A stretch of 64,000 nt of DNA, from assembly GCF_000422765.1 (NCBI RefSeq), contig NZ_AUGR01000010.1, forward strand, positions 62,001 through 126,000, written 5' to 3'. Below are positions 44,694-54,327 of the stretch, in pieces. How positions within the stretch are numbered: position 1 is the stretch's first letter; every line of letters starts with the position of its first letter. The notes below the pieces were generated by a model that worked only from the letters and a program-made list of their open reading frames with translations, was not told the DNA's origin and made no database searches. The position numbers and the translations under genes are program-made. The stretch is from Neptunomonas japonica DSM 18939 (GTDB lineage: Bacteria > Pseudomonadota > Gammaproteobacteria > Pseudomonadales > Balneatricaceae).

Positions 44694-46181
44694 TTAAAAC
44701 CGCTCCAAATGAGGAAATGGCATCTCGCCATTATGTACATGCATTGCATGGAACTCAGTGCAACGCGCTAGAGTAGGGATCTGTTTGCCAGGGTTAAGTA
44801 ATGCTTTACTATCGAAGGCTAGTTTTAATGCATGAAATTGACTTATTTCTTCATCGGTAAACTGCAAACACATCTGATTTATTTTTTCTAAACCGATGCC
44901 ATGCTCTCCGGAAATAGTGCCACCCACTTGAACGCATAACTCAAGAATGCGTGTGCCAAGCTCATTGGCGCGTTGATGTTGATCCTCATCGGAGGAATCA
45001 AACAAAATGGAAGGGTGCATGTTGCCATCACCCGCGTGAAATACATTCACGACTAGAAGCTGATACTCATCAGCAAGTTGATTGATTTTTGTCCACACTT
45101 GGGCTAACGCTCGACGCGGGATAGTGCCGTCCATCACGTAGTTGTCGGGAGCTAAGCAAGCAAGGGCAGGGAAGGCGGCTTTGCGAGCAGCCCAGATGCG
45201 CTTGCTTTCAGCTTCGTTGGTTGAGATTTGAATGTCTGAAGCATTTAAGCGATTGAGTATTGCAAGGACACTGCTCAGTTCATCTTCAACTTCTTCAGCG
45301 CTGCCATCTAATTCACAGATAATTACTGCCGCTGCATCAACCGGGTAGCCTGCATGCATCAGTGCTTCAATTGCTTGAATGCCTTTTTGATCAATCATTT
45401 CAAGGCCTGCTGGAATAATGCCTGCACCAATGATTTCAGAGATAGTGTTACCGGCATCTTCAATGGTGGCGAAGGCGGCGAGTAACACGCGAGCGCTAGC
45501 AGGCTTCGCTAAAAGTTTTACGCGAATACCAACAATAATCCCTAGTAATCCTTCGGAGCCGGTCATGACTGCCAAGAGGTCGTACCCTGCAGAATCCAGC
45601 GCTTGACCACCTATAGTGATGCGCTCTCCCTCAATGGTGATGACGTCTAGTTCTAGAATATTGTGGACGGTCAGACCGTACTTGAGACAGTGAACGCCGC
45701 CAGCGTTTTCAGCAACATTGCCTCCGACAGAGCAGGCGAGTTGTGAGGATGGGTCGGGTGCGAAATACAGGTTGTAGGGTGCAGTAGCATCGGAGACGGC
45801 TTGGTTGCGAACGCCAGGGTCTATCCATGCGCTGTGGTTATGCAGATCAATATCATGAATTTTGTTGAACTTGTTCATACCAAGGAGAACACCGTTCTCG
45901 ACAGGCATTGACCCTGCGGTTAGTCCGGTGCCTGCTCCACGAGCCACGAGAGGGATATCAAGCGCATGGCAGCAACGCATGACATGCTGAACTTGCTCGA
46001 TACTATCAGGGAGTACCGTTAGTAACGGCATTTGGCGCATCGTGGTAAATGCATCGCACTCGTAGGCTTTGAGCTGTTCTGGCTCACTCAAGATTGCATG
46101 GTCAGGAATCATCTGGTTCAGCATTGGAATGAGGCTGGCAAGTCGTTGTGTTCTGATGCTTGCTGCAATGTTTGAGTTCAT
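44694..46181 (-). CDS. glcD: Glycolate oxidase catalytic subunit GlcD
   Basis: A 495-residue FAD-linked oxidase. PCMH domain: PLVARGAGTGLTAGSMPVEN, CSVGGNVAENAGGVHCLKYG and GSEGLLGIIVGIRVKL. C-terminal oxidase domain with NVFHAGDGNMHPSILFD (His ligands) and GGTISGEHGIGLEKINQM. First gene of glcDEF. A TTG lies in frame at 46193, but the ATG at 46181 is preferred. It is divergent from the LysR gene, whose product probably controls it. Lactate and 2-hydroxyglutarate dehydrogenases share the fold; glcE and glcF settle the glycolate assignment. Confidence 0.94.
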   Translation of the reverse strand: MNSNIAASIRTQRLASLIPMLNQMIPDHAILSEPEQLKAYECDAFTTMRQMPLLTVLPDSIEQVQHVMRCCHALDIPLVARGAGTGLTAGSMPVENGVLLGMNKFNKIHDIDLHNHSAWIDPGVRNQAVSDATAPYNLYFAPDPSSQLACSVGGNVAENAGGVHCLKYGLTVHNILELDVITIEGERITIGGQALDSAGYDLLAVMTGSEGLLGIIVGIRVKLLAKPASARVLLAAFATIEDAGNTISEIIGAGIIPAGLEMIDQKGIQAIEALMHAGYPVDAAAVIICELDGSAEEVEDELSSVLAILNRLNASDIQISTNEAESKRIWAARKAAFPALACLAPDNYVMDGTIPRRALAQVWTKINQLADEYQLLVVNVFHAGDGNMHPSILFDSSDEDQHQRANELGTRILELCVQVGGTISGEHGIGLEKINQMCLQFTDEEISQFHALKLAFDSKALLNPGKQIPTLARCTEFHAMHVHNGEMPFPHLERF

Positions 46182-46259
46182 GGCGGTATCCAAGTGGCTC
46201 GCTGAAGAGGTGGAACCTAGATAACACTAAAGATGAAATGCTATTTAAAAAAATACATA

Positions 46260-46290
46260 ATAACTATAATTAACCATATGTTTTAGTTAT
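46260..46290. promoter_or_regulatory. Candidate LysR operator between glcD and the LysR gene
   Basis: ATAACTA (46260-46266) and TAGTTAT (46284-46290) are a perfect 7-bp inverted repeat with a 17-base centre, ending 9 bases before the LysR start. Position and AT-rich dyad fit an autoregulatory LysR site. Confidence 0.45.
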
Positions 46291-46299
46291 GGAGAAAAT

Positions 46300-47226
46300 A
46301 TGAAATTTACTCAGCTTAAGTATTTTCTGAAAATTGCAGAGGTGGGTAGTGTTTCAGCCGCCGCCCGTGAATTATTTATCGCGCAACCTGCGTTGAGCCA
46401 TCAGGTCGCCGCGTTAGAAAATGAACTCGGCGTTGCGCTTTTTGTTCGCAGTGTCAAAGGAGTTCGGCTCACACTGGCTGGCGAGAAGCTGGTTCATCAC
46501 GCGAAGGTAATACTGCGTCAGGTTGATATTGCAAAGGCGGATGTTATTAGCGATGAATTTTCTCCGCGCGGTGAGGTCGGTGTTGTTATTGATGCTTCGA
46601 AGGCTTACACCCTAATCCCCCTGCTAGTAACTGAATGTGCTCAGCGCTTTCCAGAAGTGCAGCTAAAAATTTATGATGCTATGAGCTTGAATGCTGCGCA
46701 AAATATTGCCGATGGCAAAGTTGACATAGGCCTGATTCCGAACGCTGCGGATTTGAGTGGGGTTCATGTCACTCCGGTGTATCAAGAGCCATTGCACCTA
46801 GTGGGAAAAGGGATTGCTGCAAAACATCCGATGGGCACGATACTTTTTGAGGAGTTATCCAATTACCCGTTGGTTGCACCCTCACGGCCGCACAATATTC
46901 GTTTGCATATCGAGCAAAAAGCGCTGGAAGCAAAGTGGCCTTTGGATATCCAGTTTGAGCAAGATACTGGGTTGACACTACGTTGCTTGATGAACAACGG
47001 AATTGCTAATGCCATTATCCCCTATGACGTGATGACTCCAGAACTTGAGCATGGTGAGCTGGATGCACTGAAAATTATTAACCCTTCGATTGATCGAATT
47101 CACGCTATTGTCCGCCTAGAAAATAGACCCTTTACAGCGGCTTGTCGGGCTATTGAGCTTCTCCTCATCGAGTTGATTCAGCGACTTTGCGAGCAGGAAA
47201 TTTTAGATGGTGAGGTGTTGATTTAA
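46300..47226 (+). CDS. LysR family transcriptional regulator
   Basis: A 308-residue regulator. The N-terminal helix-turn-helix is clear (VGSVSAAARELFIAQPALSH, LENELGVALFVRSVKGVRLT), and the C-terminal effector domain follows (VGVVIDASKAYTLIPLLVTE). The N-terminus resembles the Nac/Cbl-like branch. The divergent position next to glcD suggests control of glycolate use and of its own gene. GGAG lies about 7 bases before the ATG. Confidence 0.92.
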   Translation: MKFTQLKYFLKIAEVGSVSAAARELFIAQPALSHQVAALENELGVALFVRSVKGVRLTLAGEKLVHHAKVILRQVDIAKADVISDEFSPRGEVGVVIDASKAYTLIPLLVTECAQRFPEVQLKIYDAMSLNAAQNIADGKVDIGLIPNAADLSGVHVTPVYQEPLHLVGKGIAAKHPMGTILFEELSNYPLVAPSRPHNIRLHIEQKALEAKWPLDIQFEQDTGLTLRCLMNNGIANAIIPYDVMTPELEHGELDALKIINPSIDRIHAIVRLENRPFTAACRAIELLLIELIQRLCEQEILDGEVLI

Positions 47227-47457
47227 GCACCATAAAAACCACAAAATAATTGTTGTTATATCTGTTTTTTTATGTTTATTCTAAAAAAAGAGCGAAATTC
47301 TTAAAAATAGTTTTTCGATAATTTGTCTTATAATCCATTAAATGTGGGTTAAATGTTGCTAAATTCTATTAATGTTTGGGTTATCAGGTTGGGTGGGGCT
47401 CATTGCTTTGTGGGGTCGTATCAAGAATTAGCAGCCTGGTTTTTAGAGGAATAGGTA

Positions 47458-48435
47458 ATGAGCGTTATTCATAAAGAAAAAATTACAGATCCATCAGCAT
47501 GGAAAGGTAAGGACTTAAAAGATGACGATTCGTGGATTTATCATTGGTCCGATGAATCCATTAGTGTTTTGGAAAAGGCCTTGGAAAATGTTAAACAAAA
47601 AGGCTTGCAAGTACCCGACTTCACTAAAGAAGATTTTCCGATTTCTGAACTATCCGAAGAGGTCGCTTGCTTCAATGAAGAGTTAGAAAATGGCAAGGGT
47701 TTTATATTAATTCGGGGCTTGCCCATTGAGCGGTATACGGATGATGAAGCAGCCACTATTTACTATGGTCTTGGCCTTCACATGGGCACGCCTGTCCCAC
47801 AAAATTTAAAAGGCGATATGTTAGGGCATGTTAAAAATATTGGGGCAATAGATCCGAAAAGTGTTCGTGTGTATGAAACGAATGAGTATCTTCCTTATCA
47901 TGCCGATTTATCAGATGTTGTTGGTTTGCTTTGTCTTCGTAAAGCAAAATCAGGAGGTATGAGTAGTCTTTCAAGTGCGATGACGCTTTACAACGAAATT
48001 TTGGAAAAAAACCCAGAGTATATTGGTCTTCTCCATCGTCTATACCAATTGGAGCATCTTGATGACGGAGATCCAGGCTTTACGCCAATCTTTAGTTACC
48101 ATAAGGGTAAGTTAAGCGCTCGATATTTACGTCAATATATAGAAATTGCACAAAACAACGCCGGTGCTCCCTTATCGAATGTAGAAGTTGAAGCTTTAGA
48201 CCTTATTGATGCAACTTTAAATGATCCAGATATTCGTATAGATATGATGATGGAACCAGGCGATATCCAATTCGCAAATAATTATACAATTTTTCATTCT
48301 CGCACTAGTTTTGAAGATTACGACGAATTAGAGCGTAGAAGGCATCTGTATAGGTTGTGGCTGAAGATGCCTAACGCCAGAGAATTAGCGCCTGACTTTC
48401 CTGGACGAAACGGTATTACGAGGCGTGAAGCGTAA
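47458..48435 (+). CDS. TauD/TfdA family 2-oxoglutarate-dependent dioxygenase
   Basis: A 325-residue iron(II)/2-oxoglutarate dioxygenase. Iron ligands appear as HADLSD and a distal His in FANNYTIFHSRTSFEDY, with the 2-oxoglutarate Arg in RRRHLYRLWLK. ENGKGFILIRGLPIERYTDD is the usual N-terminal strand of the group. No transporter or pathway partner lies in the same transcription unit. It sits between the glycolate and choline regions, 232 bases after the LysR gene and 643 before betB. Candidate substrates (betaines, sulfonates, amino acids) cannot be separated from sequence. GAGGAATAGG precedes the ATG. Confidence 0.87.
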   Translation: MSVIHKEKITDPSAWKGKDLKDDDSWIYHWSDESISVLEKALENVKQKGLQVPDFTKEDFPISELSEEVACFNEELENGKGFILIRGLPIERYTDDEAATIYYGLGLHMGTPVPQNLKGDMLGHVKNIGAIDPKSVRVYETNEYLPYHADLSDVVGLLCLRKAKSGGMSSLSSAMTLYNEILEKNPEYIGLLHRLYQLEHLDDGDPGFTPIFSYHKGKLSARYLRQYIEIAQNNAGAPLSNVEVEALDLIDATLNDPDIRIDMMMEPGDIQFANNYTIFHSRTSFEDYDELERRRHLYRLWLKMPNARELAPDFPGRNGITRREA

Positions 48436-49078
48436 TCTAATATTCAAATACTAAAAAATGCCGCGGATTCTAACGCTCAGTATGGAGGAATTAATTTTGG
48501 AGCCGGCTCTCTGTATCAGGATAGTTGTCGGATCATTTGATTTCCCTTAACCCAGGATAGAGGGCGTATGTTCTCTATCTGTATTTCTATAGCTGCCTAT
48601 TTATCATTGGTAATGAATGAAATTGCTCGTTTCTCATGCCAATAGTCAACGTAAAGCGACAAATAATTCTCTATTCTCGCCAGAATTTTCTCTATACACA
48701 GTGAAAAACTTAACGCAAAGCGACCTGATATATCAGGGTTTTCTATCTTAAGTCACTAAAAAATCTTCTATTACCTCTCTTTATGTCCCTAAATGTACTT
48801 AAAGTAACGCATTCGTTAATTTTAAATTCTCAGTTATTTCTCATTACTTTATTGTTTGCGGCATTGGCGTTTTTTTGACATCTGCATAAAATTTAGTCAA
48901 AGTTATTTTTAATTAAACGTTCAGTTAATAAAAAATTTGATAACAGCGTATAATAACTTTTATGTAGAGCGGCGAGTGTCAGTAAAACGCGTTATCTGAG
49001 GTCAAAAGTAAGATCTATATTCGATAATGCTGCTTGCCTCCGAGCCGCCATGAAACGAAATTAGCAGGATATAGTTAG
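48436..49078 (+). other. 643-base intergenic region upstream of betB
   Basis: No supported gene. It holds a direct repeat AACGTAAAGCGAC (48648-48660) / AACGCAAAGCGAC (48712-48724), a perfect palindrome CCTGATATATCAGG (48724-48737) and the BetI-type operator and promoter of betB near 48909-48954. An untranslated leader or small RNA is possible but unproven. Confidence 0.5.
48909..48928. promoter_or_regulatory. BetI-type operator overlapping the betB promoter
   Basis: TTAATTAAACGTTCAGTTAA is a near-perfect palindrome centred on AACGTT, like the BetI boxes of other bet operons. It overlaps a weak -35 (TTAATA, 48925-48930), 18 bases before TATAAT (48949-48954). Repression by BetI, relieved by choline, is expected. 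Confidence 0.75.
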
Positions 49079-50536
49079 ATGCAACACACTCTTTATATAA
49101 ATGGTCAATATCAAGATGCCACATCGGGTGAAAGCTTTATTACTCGTAACCCTGCGACAGGAGAAGTATTGGCTAACGTTCATCAAGCGTCGCTGGCTGA
49201 CGTCGATAAGGCGGTAGAAGCAGCGCAGGCAGGTTTTCTCGTCTGGTCTGCGATGAGTGGTGCTGAGCGAGGGCGCATTTTGATGCGTGCTGTGGCCATT
49301 TTACGCGAGCGTAATGATGAACTTGCTATGTTAGAGGTGTTAGATACAGGCAAGCCTTTACAGGAAGCTAACTGTGTTGATATTGCCTCCGGCGCTGACG
49401 TTATCGAATATTATGCGGGGCTCGCTGCCACTATACATGGGCAGCAACAGGATTTAGGCGGTAATAATTTTTACTACAGTCGCCGTGAGCCTTTGGGTAT
49501 TTGTGCCGGTATAGGTGCGTGGAATTACCCCATTCAAATTGCTATGTGGAAATCTGGGCCTGCATTGGCTGCGGGCAACTGCATGATCTTTAAGCCTTCT
49601 GAAGAAACACCGCTGAGTGCTTTAAAGCTAGCAGAGATCTTCACTGAAGCAGGCCTGCCTGATGGTGTGTTCAACGTTGTGCAAGGTGACTACCGTGTTG
49701 GGCAAGCGCTTTCGCGTCACCCCCAAATAGCCAAGGTTTCATTTACAGGCGAATGCGGTACAGGCAAAAAAGTCATGGCTGATGCGGCTGGCTCGTTAAA
49801 AGATGTCACTATGGAATTAGGTGGGAAATCGCCTTTGCTCGTATTTGGCGATGCCGATCTTGATAACGCCGTATCAGGTGCATTACTGGCCAATTTTTAT
49901 ACGCAAGGTGAAGTCTGTACGAATGGTACGCGCGTGTTTGTACACGACAGTATTTATGACGAATTTGTCAGTAAAGTAGTTGAGCGAACTGAGCGTATGG
50001 TCATTGGAGACCCTACAGACCTGAACACGCAAGTTGGGGCACTGATTTCTGAAGAACATATGCATAAAGTGCTCGGTTTTATCGATGCTACAAAAGCGGC
50101 GGGCGCGCGCTTAGCTTGCGGTGGTGAGCGTGTTGTCGATGGAGACCTAGCTAAAGGTTACTTCGTTAAGCCTACCGTGTTTGCGGACTGCACCGATGAT
50201 ATGCCTAACGTTAAAGATGAAATATTCGGGCCTGTTATGTCGATTCTGCGTTTCAGTGATGAGGAAGAGGTTATTCGGCGTGCTAATGATACAGAGTATG
50301 GCTTAGCAGCGGGTGTTTTCTCAACCAACTTTTCTCGAGCGCATCGTGTTATTGCGCGTCTTCAGGCGGGTATCTGCTGGATTAACACCTGGGGTGCATC
50401 GCCTGCAGAAATGCCTGTGGGAGGTTATAAACAGTCCGGTATTGGTCGTGAAAATGGTATTGAAACACTTAACCACTATACGCAGATTAAAAGCGTTTAT
50501 GTTGAGTTGGGTGATGTTGATTGCCCTTATACCTAA
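49079..50536 (+). CDS. betB: Betaine aldehyde dehydrogenase
   Basis: A 485-residue NAD-dependent aldehyde dehydrogenase converting betaine aldehyde to glycine betaine. Motifs: [57 protein letters not shown] (catalytic Glu) and [15 protein letters not shown] (catalytic Cys). First gene of betBA-choXWV. The ATG at 49079 is weakly preceded by AGGATATAG. The upstream region holds the BetI operator. Confidence 0.96.
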   Translation: MQHTLYINGQYQDATSGESFITRNPATGEVLANVHQASLADVDKAVEAAQAGFLVWSAMSGAERGRILMRAVAILRERNDELAMLEVLDTGKPLQEANCVDIASGADVIEYYAGLAATIHGQQQDLGGNNFYYSRREPLGICAGIGAWNYPIQIAMWKSGPALAAGNCMIFKPSEETPLSALKLAEIFTEAGLPDGVFNVVQGDYRVGQALSRHPQIAKVSFTGECGTGKKVMADAAGSLKDVTMELGGKSPLLVFGDADLDNAVSGALLANFYTQGEVCTNGTRVFVHDSIYDEFVSKVVERTERMVIGDPTDLNTQVGALISEEHMHKVLGFIDATKAAGARLACGGERVVDGDLAKGYFVKPTVFADCTDDMPNVKDEIFGPVMSILRFSDEEEVIRRANDTEYGLAAGVFSTNFSRAHRVIARLQAGICWINTWGASPAEMPVGGYKQSGIGRENGIETLNHYTQIKSVYVELGDVDCPYT

Positions 50537-50605
50537 GCTATTAAAAATAGTGGTAAGCCAGTACAAACGCGTGTCTAAGCTGCGACCTGAGGGATGAGAA
50601 TTAGT

Positions 50606-52303
50606 ATGACCACTGATACACAATATGACTACATCATTGTTGGCGCAGGCTCGGCTGGTTGCGTGCTGGCTAACCGCCTGACGGAAGATGGACAGTACAA
50701 TGTGCTGTTGTTGGAGGCAGGGGGTTCGGATAAGAGTATCTTTATTCAGATGCCGACGGCGCTGTCTTATCCAATGAATACGCCTAAATATGCGTGGCAG
50801 TTTCATACCGAAGGAGAGCCTTATTTGGATGGTCGCTCTATGCACTGCCCGCGTGGAAAAGTGTTGGGTGGTGGTTCGTCGATAAATGGCATGGTCTATG
50901 TCCGTGGACATGCGTGCGATTTTGATGAATGGAGCGAAAAAGGTGCCGTTGGGTGGGGGTATCAGGAGTGTTTGCCTTACTTCAAGAAAGCAGAAACATG
51001 GGTTCAGGGAGGAGATGACTATCGGGGCGGTAGTGGCCCTTTGTTTACTTGTAATGGTAACGACATGAGACTGAACCCTCTTTATCAGGCATTTATTGAT
51101 GCAGGTGAAGATGCGGGCTACCCAACGACAGATGATTACAACGGTTATCGCCAAGAAGGTTTTGGTGCAATGCATATGACAGTCAAGGCAGGTGTGCGAG
51201 CATCTACGTCGAATGCTTACCTACGTGAAGCGATGAAGCGCTCTAACCTGACGCTTATCAGTGGCGTCCTGACTCGCAAAGTCATTATGGAGGGTAAGCG
51301 TGCTGTTGGTATTGAATATGAAAAAAATGGCAGTGTAATAAATGCGACTGCCAATAAAGAAGTTGTGTTAGCGGCGGGATCTGTTGGTTCTCCGCATTTG
51401 CTACAGCTATCAGGCATTGGTCCTACAAAAGTATTGAAAGAAGCTGGTGTTGAACTCGTACATGACTTGCCGGGTGTTGGTGAGAACTTACAAGATCATT
51501 TGGAGGTTTACTTCCAATACCACTGTAAGCAGCCCATTACGTTGAATGGAAAACTTAATTTAGTGAGCAAGGGTATTATAGGTGCGCGCTGGATGTTGTT
51601 GAAAGACGGTTTAGGGGCGACAAATCATTTTGAATCTTGTGGCTTTATTCGCTCTCGTGAAGGTTTGAAGTGGCCCAATATTCAATATCATTTTTTACCG
51701 GCTGCTATGCGTTATGACGGTGGAAAGGCTATCGATGGGCATGGGTTTCAAGTGCACGTAGGGCCTAACAAACCGCAGAGTCGTGGCCGAGTATGGATTA
51801 AATCAGCCGATCCGAAAGCGAAGCCGAGTATTTTGTTTAACTACATCAGTACCGCCCAGGACAAACAAGACTGGCGAGACTGTATTCGCTTGACGCGTGA
51901 GATTTTAAAACAACCCGCTTTGGATCCTTTCCGTGGTGATGAAATTCAGCCGGGAGAGCAGGTAACGAGCGATAAAGCAGTAGATCGTTGGGTGCGAGAG
52001 AATGTTGAGAGCGCCTATCACCCTTCATGTACCTGCAAAATAGGTGCTGATGATGATGTTATGGCAGTGCTAGATACACAGTGTCGAGTAAGAGGGATCG
52101 AATCACTACGTGTTGTAGATTCTTCAATTTTCCCGACTATCCCCAACGGAAACTTGAATGCTCCCACTATCATGGTGGCAGAGAAAGCCGCAGATATGAT
52201 TTTGGGTAAAGAGGCTTTATCTAATGAAAATGTTGATGTTTGGATTGATCCGGACTGGCAGCAGAGTCAGCGTTTAGGTAGCCCTAAACGTGAGGTGAAA
52301 TAA
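50606..52303 (+). CDS. betA: Choline dehydrogenase
   Basis: A 565-residue GMC flavoprotein that oxidises choline to betaine aldehyde at the membrane. Motifs: [20 protein letters not shown] (FAD), [25 protein letters not shown] and [19 protein letters not shown]. An ATG at 50594 directly abuts the GAGGG and is unlikely; the ATG at 50606 fits the family start. It follows betB by 69 bases on the same strand. Length matches BetA. Confidence 0.95.
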   Translation: MTTDTQYDYIIVGAGSAGCVLANRLTEDGQYNVLLLEAGGSDKSIFIQMPTALSYPMNTPKYAWQFHTEGEPYLDGRSMHCPRGKVLGGGSSINGMVYVRGHACDFDEWSEKGAVGWGYQECLPYFKKAETWVQGGDDYRGGSGPLFTCNGNDMRLNPLYQAFIDAGEDAGYPTTDDYNGYRQEGFGAMHMTVKAGVRASTSNAYLREAMKRSNLTLISGVLTRKVIMEGKRAVGIEYEKNGSVINATANKEVVLAAGSVGSPHLLQLSGIGPTKVLKEAGVELVHDLPGVGENLQDHLEVYFQYHCKQPITLNGKLNLVSKGIIGARWMLLKDGLGATNHFESCGFIRSREGLKWPNIQYHFLPAAMRYDGGKAIDGHGFQVHVGPNKPQSRGRVWIKSADPKAKPSILFNYISTAQDKQDWRDCIRLTREILKQPALDPFRGDEIQPGEQVTSDKAVDRWVRENVESAYHPSCTCKIGADDDVMAVLDTQCRVRGIESLRVVDSSIFPTIPNGNLNAPTIMVAEKAADMILGKEALSNENVDVWIDPDWQQSQRLGSPKREVK

Positions 52304-52398
52304 GCAGCCCTAGTACTTAGTTACTAGGCGCTTGATTAATTGTTATAAAAGTAAAACTTATCGTAAGAGAATCAAAAACTAAAATAAGGTAAATAATC

Positions 52399-53358
52399 AT
52401 GACAACTCGTAAGAATAGAATTAACCGTAAACATAATTTAATGCGTGGCGTAACCGTAGCGATGGGCTTGTCCGCATCTATGGTGTTTGCTGGCCAATGT
52501 GACACGGTACGTTTCTCCGACGTGGGTTGGACTGATATTACAGCGACGACGGCAGTCACCAGTGAAGTGGTTGAAGCGCTGGGTTATAAATCAACGACTC
52601 AGCTGTTGTCTGTGCCGGTGACTTATACCTCTCTCGCTAACGCAGATATCGATGTGTTTCTGGGTAACTGGATGCCTACGATGGAAGCGGATATAGCTAA
52701 ATACCGTGAAGCCGGTACTGTTGAAACCGTGCGCGCCAATCTTGTAGGGGCTAAATACACATTGGCTGTGCCTAAGTATGTGTATGACGCGGGCGTAAAG
52801 AGCTTTGCTGATATTGCTAAATTCAAAGATAAGTTCAAAGGTCGTCTTTACGGGATCGAGCCTGGTAATGATGGCAACCGCTTGATGCAAGATATGATTG
52901 ATCAAGATGCTTTTGGCCTGAAGGGTTTTAAGCTAGTTGAATCGAGTGAGGCGGGAATGATTTCACAGGTTTCACGTTTAGCTAAGCGTGAGCAGTGGAT
53001 TGCCTTTTTAGGTTGGGCGCCTCATCCAATGAATGCCAACATCGAAATGGAATATTTGCAGGGCGGTGATGACTTCTTTGGTCCTAACTATGGTGGGGCC
53101 AGTGTTTATACCAATGTGCGCCAAAATTATAGCCAGGATTGCCCAAATGTAGGCCGCTTGTTGCAAAACCTATCTTTCACACTCGAAATGGAAAACGAAG
53201 TGATGGGTGCCATTCTTGATGATGGTAAAAAACCTCAAGCGGCTGCACTCGCTTGGTTGAAGTCTAATCCTGAAGTACTTAATAGCTGGTTAGAGGGTGT
53301 AACAACCAAAAAGGGTGGCGATGCGTCGGCTGCTGTGCGTAAACACTTAGATCTCTGA
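52399..53358 (+). CDS. choX: Choline ABC transporter substrate-binding protein ChoX
   Basis: A 319-residue periplasmic protein with a signal peptide (cleavage near VFA-G). The mature part starts CDTVRFSDVGWTDITATTAV, the ChoX/ProX-like type II binding fold, with LLSVPVTYTSLANADIDVFL, FLGWAPHPMNANIEMEYL and KSNPEVLNSWLEGVTTKKGG. Aromatic residues that would cage the trimethylammonium group are present in those segments. It is 95 bases after betA. Choline specificity is inferred from the bet context and the homologue ChoX. Confidence 0.92.
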   Translation: MTTRKNRINRKHNLMRGVTVAMGLSASMVFAGQCDTVRFSDVGWTDITATTAVTSEVVEALGYKSTTQLLSVPVTYTSLANADIDVFLGNWMPTMEADIAKYREAGTVETVRANLVGAKYTLAVPKYVYDAGVKSFADIAKFKDKFKGRLYGIEPGNDGNRLMQDMIDQDAFGLKGFKLVESSEAGMISQVSRLAKREQWIAFLGWAPHPMNANIEMEYLQGGDDFFGPNYGGASVYTNVRQNYSQDCPNVGRLLQNLSFTLEMENEVMGAILDDGKKPQAAALAWLKSNPEVLNSWLEGVTTKKGGDASAAVRKHLDL

Positions 53359-53479
53359 TTTTGTATTTGTCTGTTGTCGAGTGCCTAATGCCTTGGCAAC
53401 AGATTTCCTCTGTATTTATGAAGTAGTGCTTCACCTCATCTGTGGTGATGACATCGTTTATATATAAAAAGGCAAAATC

Positions 53480-54325
53480 ATGAATTGGATTACTGAAAAC
53501 AAACTTCCTCTAGGGAGCTGGATGGAAGCGTTTGTTGACTGGCTGACTTTCAATGCAGCGGGTTTCTTTGATGCTGTTTCAGTTTCTTTGGAGTGGATGA
53601 TTATCTCTATGGTAGAGATATTCCAGTGGTTTCCTCCCTTTGTACCTATGGCTATGACCGCCGCGATTGCTTGGTGGTTGCATCGCAGTATTCCACTAGT
53701 CATTTTTGTAGTCGCCGCTTTGTTATTGATTCTTAATCTTGGTTATTGGCAGGAAATGCTGGAGACTTTTGTACTCGTATTAGCGGCTACAACACTGTCG
53801 GTTGCTATGGGTATCCCAATTGGAATCGTGGCAGCCCACAAGCCTTGGGTTTACACTATTTTGCGGCCGATTCTTGATTTAATGCAGACTATACCTACAT
53901 TTGTGTATCTTATCCCGACCCTCGTTTTGTTTGGTCTGGGTGTTGTTCCTGGTTTGATATCAACCATCATATTTGCGGTCGCTGCTCCCATTCGCTTGAC
54001 CTATCTCGGTATTAGCCGTGTCCCTGACGATTTAATTGAGGCCGGCAAGGCATTTGGAGCGACACCATTCAAGTTGCTTTATAAAGTTGAGTTGCCTGCT
54101 GCGATGCCAAATATTATGGCGGGTGTGACCCAGTGTATTATGTTATCTCTTTCTATGGTGGTAATCGCTGCACTTGTGGGCGCTGATGGTTTAGGAAAAC
54201 CAGTAATTCGCGCATTGAATACGGTCAATATTTCTCAAGGCTTTGAGGCAGGTCTGGCTATCGTGCTGGTGGCTATTATTCTTGATCGCATCTGCAAAGC
54301 GCCCGGCGCTAAAGAGGAAGGTTAA
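53480..54325 (+). CDS. choW: Choline ABC transporter permease ChoW
   Basis: A 281-residue membrane protein with about six helices. The conserved permease loop is APIRLTYLGISRVPDDLIEAGKAFGATPFKLLYKVELPAAMPNI (EAA loop contacting the ATPase), here only referenced by its ends APIRLTYL and ELPAAMPNI. DLMQTIPTFVYLIPTLVLFG is another family landmark. It lies 2 bases before choV. Homologous to ProW/OpuAB. Confidence 0.93.
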   Translation: MNWITENKLPLGSWMEAFVDWLTFNAAGFFDAVSVSLEWMIISMVEIFQWFPPFVPMAMTAAIAWWLHRSIPLVIFVVAALLLILNLGYWQEMLETFVLVLAATTLSVAMGIPIGIVAAHKPWVYTILRPILDLMQTIPTFVYLIPTLVLFGLGVVPGLISTIIFAVAAPIRLTYLGISRVPDDLIEAGKAFGATPFKLLYKVELPAAMPNIMAGVTQCIMLSLSMVVIAALVGADGLGKPVIRALNTVNISQGFEAGLAIVLVAIILDRICKAPGAKEEG

Positions 54326-54327
54326 TC

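Noticed and set aside
50321-51175. 284-codon minus-strand frame opposite betB/betA
   Set aside because: Overlaps two certain genes and encodes a basic, Cys/His-rich peptide without domain features.
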